7,295 nt of DNA from contig CALGBV010000185.1 in the NCBI GenBank assembly GCA_937884015.1, positions 1 through 7,295 on the forward strand, in the 5' to 3' direction. Made by a program: the position numbers and the translations under genes. Origin of the DNA: an uncultured Bacteroidales bacterium. Its GTDB lineage: Bacteria > Bacteroidota > Bacteroidia > Bacteroidales > F082. The notes under the pieces were generated by a model. That model searched no databases, was not told the DNA's origin, and saw only the letters and a list, made by a program, of their open reading frames with translations. Below are positions 5,692 through 7,295 of the stretch, one piece after another. Positions within the stretch are counted from its first letter, which is position 1; every line of letters starts with the position of its first letter.

Positions 5692-7295
5692 TCAGTCTAA
5701 AATTGGCTTGATGAGACCGTAAATATCGGCGGTTTTGGTCTTCTGACGTATGTTGGAACGGTATTTTGCCACCGTGTTTTCGCTCAGACCGAGGATGAGC
5801 GCCATATCCTTGATTTGGAAAGTGAGGCTCCAAAGAATGAGGATGTCAATTTCCGAATCGGTGAAATCGGGGAAGGCCGCTTTCAGTTTCTTTTGGGCAT
5901 TCGGATATTGCGCGTTAAATTCCGTCATGATGCTGTCGAACACCTTGCCCACGCTGCCATCACCGCCTTTGTAGTAGATTTTTCTGGCATGGGCAATGAG
6001 CATGGCGTGCGACTGCTGCTTCTTGCTTTCGATGTCGCTTTGCAATTGCTGTTGTTCGTTTTGCAGCTTTTGCTGTTCGCTCTGTATGCGCAGCATTTCC
6101 AGTTCCTTGTTTTTCCGATAGCGGTAGTAGAAGAAGAAAAGCGTCAGAAGGGCAATGAAAAGCAGGAGCAGCAGTATGTAAAGGCGCAGCCGTTTCTGTT
6201 GGTTTTCGTTTTGCATTTGCAGCAGTTCGTTGCGTTTTTCGCTCTCGCTTTTCGCCAGATTAACGCCGATTTCATTGTCCTTTTGCGCTTCGAAGTTCAA
6301 GTTCCTGAGAATATCGTCGGCATACATGGCGGCTTTTTCGTAGTTGCCCAAGGCATAATGCGATTTGAAAAGGTACTTTTTTATGTTTTCTTTCCAAACG
6401 TTTCTCCCATTGCCAATCAACCCCTTTTCTGCATAATAGATGGACGAATCGTATTGCTGCAGTTCAAGATAAGCGCTGCTGATGCCTCCATAGCCATCGA
6501 TGGAATTATTCAAAAACATGGCTTCGCCTAAAGTGGCAAGGGTGTCCAATTCGGTTTTGTGCCAGCGGATGGCGTTTCGGAGTAGGGCTTCTTTCTCTTC
6601 ATCATTTTCAAAACGCTTGTTGTCGTATAGACTCAGATAATATTGTGCCAAGGCATCGCAAATTTGAAAGTAATTCAAGTTGTCGTGTGTCTCGGCGGAA
6701 AGTCTGAGCGCTTCGGAATAACAGTAGTAACTGCTGTCGAAATCCTTTTTTGCAACGTAGGTCATCCCCATAGGAACTAATGTTAGTATTTGGAAAAAAG
6801 GCCTTTGCTTTTCGGTGTAATAGCGGTTTGCCAGGTGCATATAGTAAAGACCTTCGTCCCAAAGGCTATTTGCCATATAGCCCATGCCCAATCGGGTGTA
6901 TATTGAATATTTGATGCGGTCGATTTCGTTCTGCTCGTCAGTTGGTTCATGGGAATAAAGCACCAGGCGTTCATCGACATGCTTGCATTGCTCGATGACT
7001 TCTAAGGCTTGCAGTTCGTTTTTCACCGATTCGGCTTCGTTTCCTGCAAGTTTTTCAAAACGTGCGGTGATCATCAATGTCAAGGCTTTGAAGTACAAGT
7101 CGTTGCTGTGCGAAAAATACTGCACGACTTCGTTCAGCATGGAGTCGCTTTCAGGTTTGTAAGCCCAATAAGGCTCGTTTACCTTAACCCAAAGTAGGTT
7201 ATAGTGGGCGAGTTCCTTTTCCGAAAGGCGGTCGAGACGAAGCGTGTCGAGAATCTGCAAGGCGCTGTCGGGATTCTGCTGATAGAAGCACTCCA
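5692..7295 (-). CDS. Membrane-anchored TPR regulator with LuxR-like HTH domain (5' end missing)
   Basis: The frame is open to the right edge. An in-frame TTG at 7260 is not a start, because the upstream codons continue a TPR (FYQQNPDSAL then QILDTL). Numbering from that TTG, 522 residues are seen. TPR-like helices cover about 110-325, including GYMANSLWDEGLYY, AYLELQQYDSSIYYAEKG and SHYALGNYEKAAMYADD. A single hydrophobic segment lies at about 358-378 (YILLLLLFIALL), followed by a Gln/Glu-rich coiled coil (384-415). The C-terminal helix-turn-helix is at about 463-519 (FTDSEIDILILWSLT, then GLSENTVAKYRSNIRQKTKT). No kinase or receiver domain is present. The likely reading is a one-component inner-membrane transcription factor with DNA binding on the cytoplasmic side and TPRs probably periplasmic, if the missing N-terminus carries a signal. 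Its place just upstream of the cargo operon makes that operon a candidate target; this is unproven. Confidence 0.87.
   Translation of the reverse strand, partial: ECFYQQNPDSALQILDTLRLDRLSEKELAHYNLLWVKVNEPYWAYKPESDSMLNEVVQYFSHSNDLYFKALTLMITARFEKLAGNEAESVKNELQALEVIEQCKHVDERLVLYSHEPTDEQNEIDRIKYSIYTRLGMGYMANSLWDEGLYYMHLANRYYTEKQRPFFQILTLVPMGMTYVAKKDFDSSYYCYSEALRLSAETHDNLNYFQICDALAQYYLSLYDNKRFENDEEKEALLRNAIRWHKTELDTLATLGEAMFLNNSIDGYGGISSAYLELQQYDSSIYYAEKGLIGNGRNVWKENIKKYLFKSHYALGNYEKAAMYADDILRNLNFEAQKDNEIGVNLAKSESEKRNELLQMQNENQQKRLRLYILLLLLFIALLTLFFFYYRYRKNKELEMLRIQSEQQKLQNEQQQLQSDIESKKQQSHAMLIAHARKIYYKGGDGSVGKVFDSIMTEFNAQYPNAQKKLKAAFPDFTDSEIDILILWSLTFQIKDMALILGLSENTVAKYRSNIRQKTKTADIYGLIKPILD

Noticed and set aside
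5815..6531. Plus-strand ORF of 238 codons opposite the regulator
   Set aside because: Its hydrophobic, Leu-rich and Phe-rich make-up is the mirror of the coiled-coil and membrane-helix codons of the true gene; no promoter or start signal.
7009..7260. TTG at 7260 as the start of the regulator
   Set aside because: The frame stays open beyond it to the window edge and the upstream residues complete a TPR-like motif, so the true start is outside.
1..7295. CRISPR array, tRNA, rRNA, insertion sequence or phage genes
   Set aside because: I saw no regularly spaced direct repeats, tRNA cloverleaf, rRNA-like stretch or transposase or phage protein motifs on either strand.

Overview
The window looks like chromosomal DNA from a member of the Bacteroidota, most likely the order Bacteroidales. 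Four signs point there: three proteins carry C-terminal type IX secretion system (T9SS) type A sorting domains; two promoter elements match the phylum's TAnnTTTG -7 box; the starts have A-rich leaders rather than an obvious Shine-Dalgarno sequence; and the regulator joins TPRs, a membrane segment, a coiled coil and a helix-turn-helix, an architecture common in this phylum. All genes lie on the minus strand, so transcription runs from high to low coordinates. I cannot name genus or species from the sequence alone.

In order of transcription: (1) 7295-5692, a membrane-anchored TPR regulator with a LuxR-like DNA-binding domain, cut by the right edge. (2) 5691-5540, a short structured gap with a hairpin, a terminator-like hairpin and a good Bacteroidota promoter that overlaps it. 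(3) 5539-3935, a secreted parallel beta-helix protein with a choice-of-anchor Q type region and a sorting domain. (4) 3934-3750, a gap with a hairpin just after the stop and an 83-nt palindromic element. (5) 3749-2844, a secreted beta-rich protein of unknown function with a sorting domain. (6) 2847-298, a secreted C10 (streptopain-type) cysteine peptidase with a propeptide, Fn3-like modules and a sorting domain, overlapping the previous gene by 4 nt (ATGA). (7) 297-134, a gap with a second palindromic repeat, a strong intrinsic terminator and a -7 box. (8) 133-1, the first 44 residues of a probable P-loop ATPase, cut by the left edge.

Genes 3, 5 and 6 look like one T9SS cargo operon, read from the promoter at 5568-5600 to the terminator at 207-240. 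All three share the start context AATACAATGAAAAA, and the first two share related signal-peptide DNA. The products would be exported by Sec, pass through T9SS and be released or anchored at the surface. A role in using or attacking protein substrates fits the peptidase, but the roles of the other two are not visible. The upstream regulator is a candidate controller by position only. The most unusual items are the palindromic elements, the superimposed terminator and promoter, and the shared leaders; I see no clearly new defence or mobile system.
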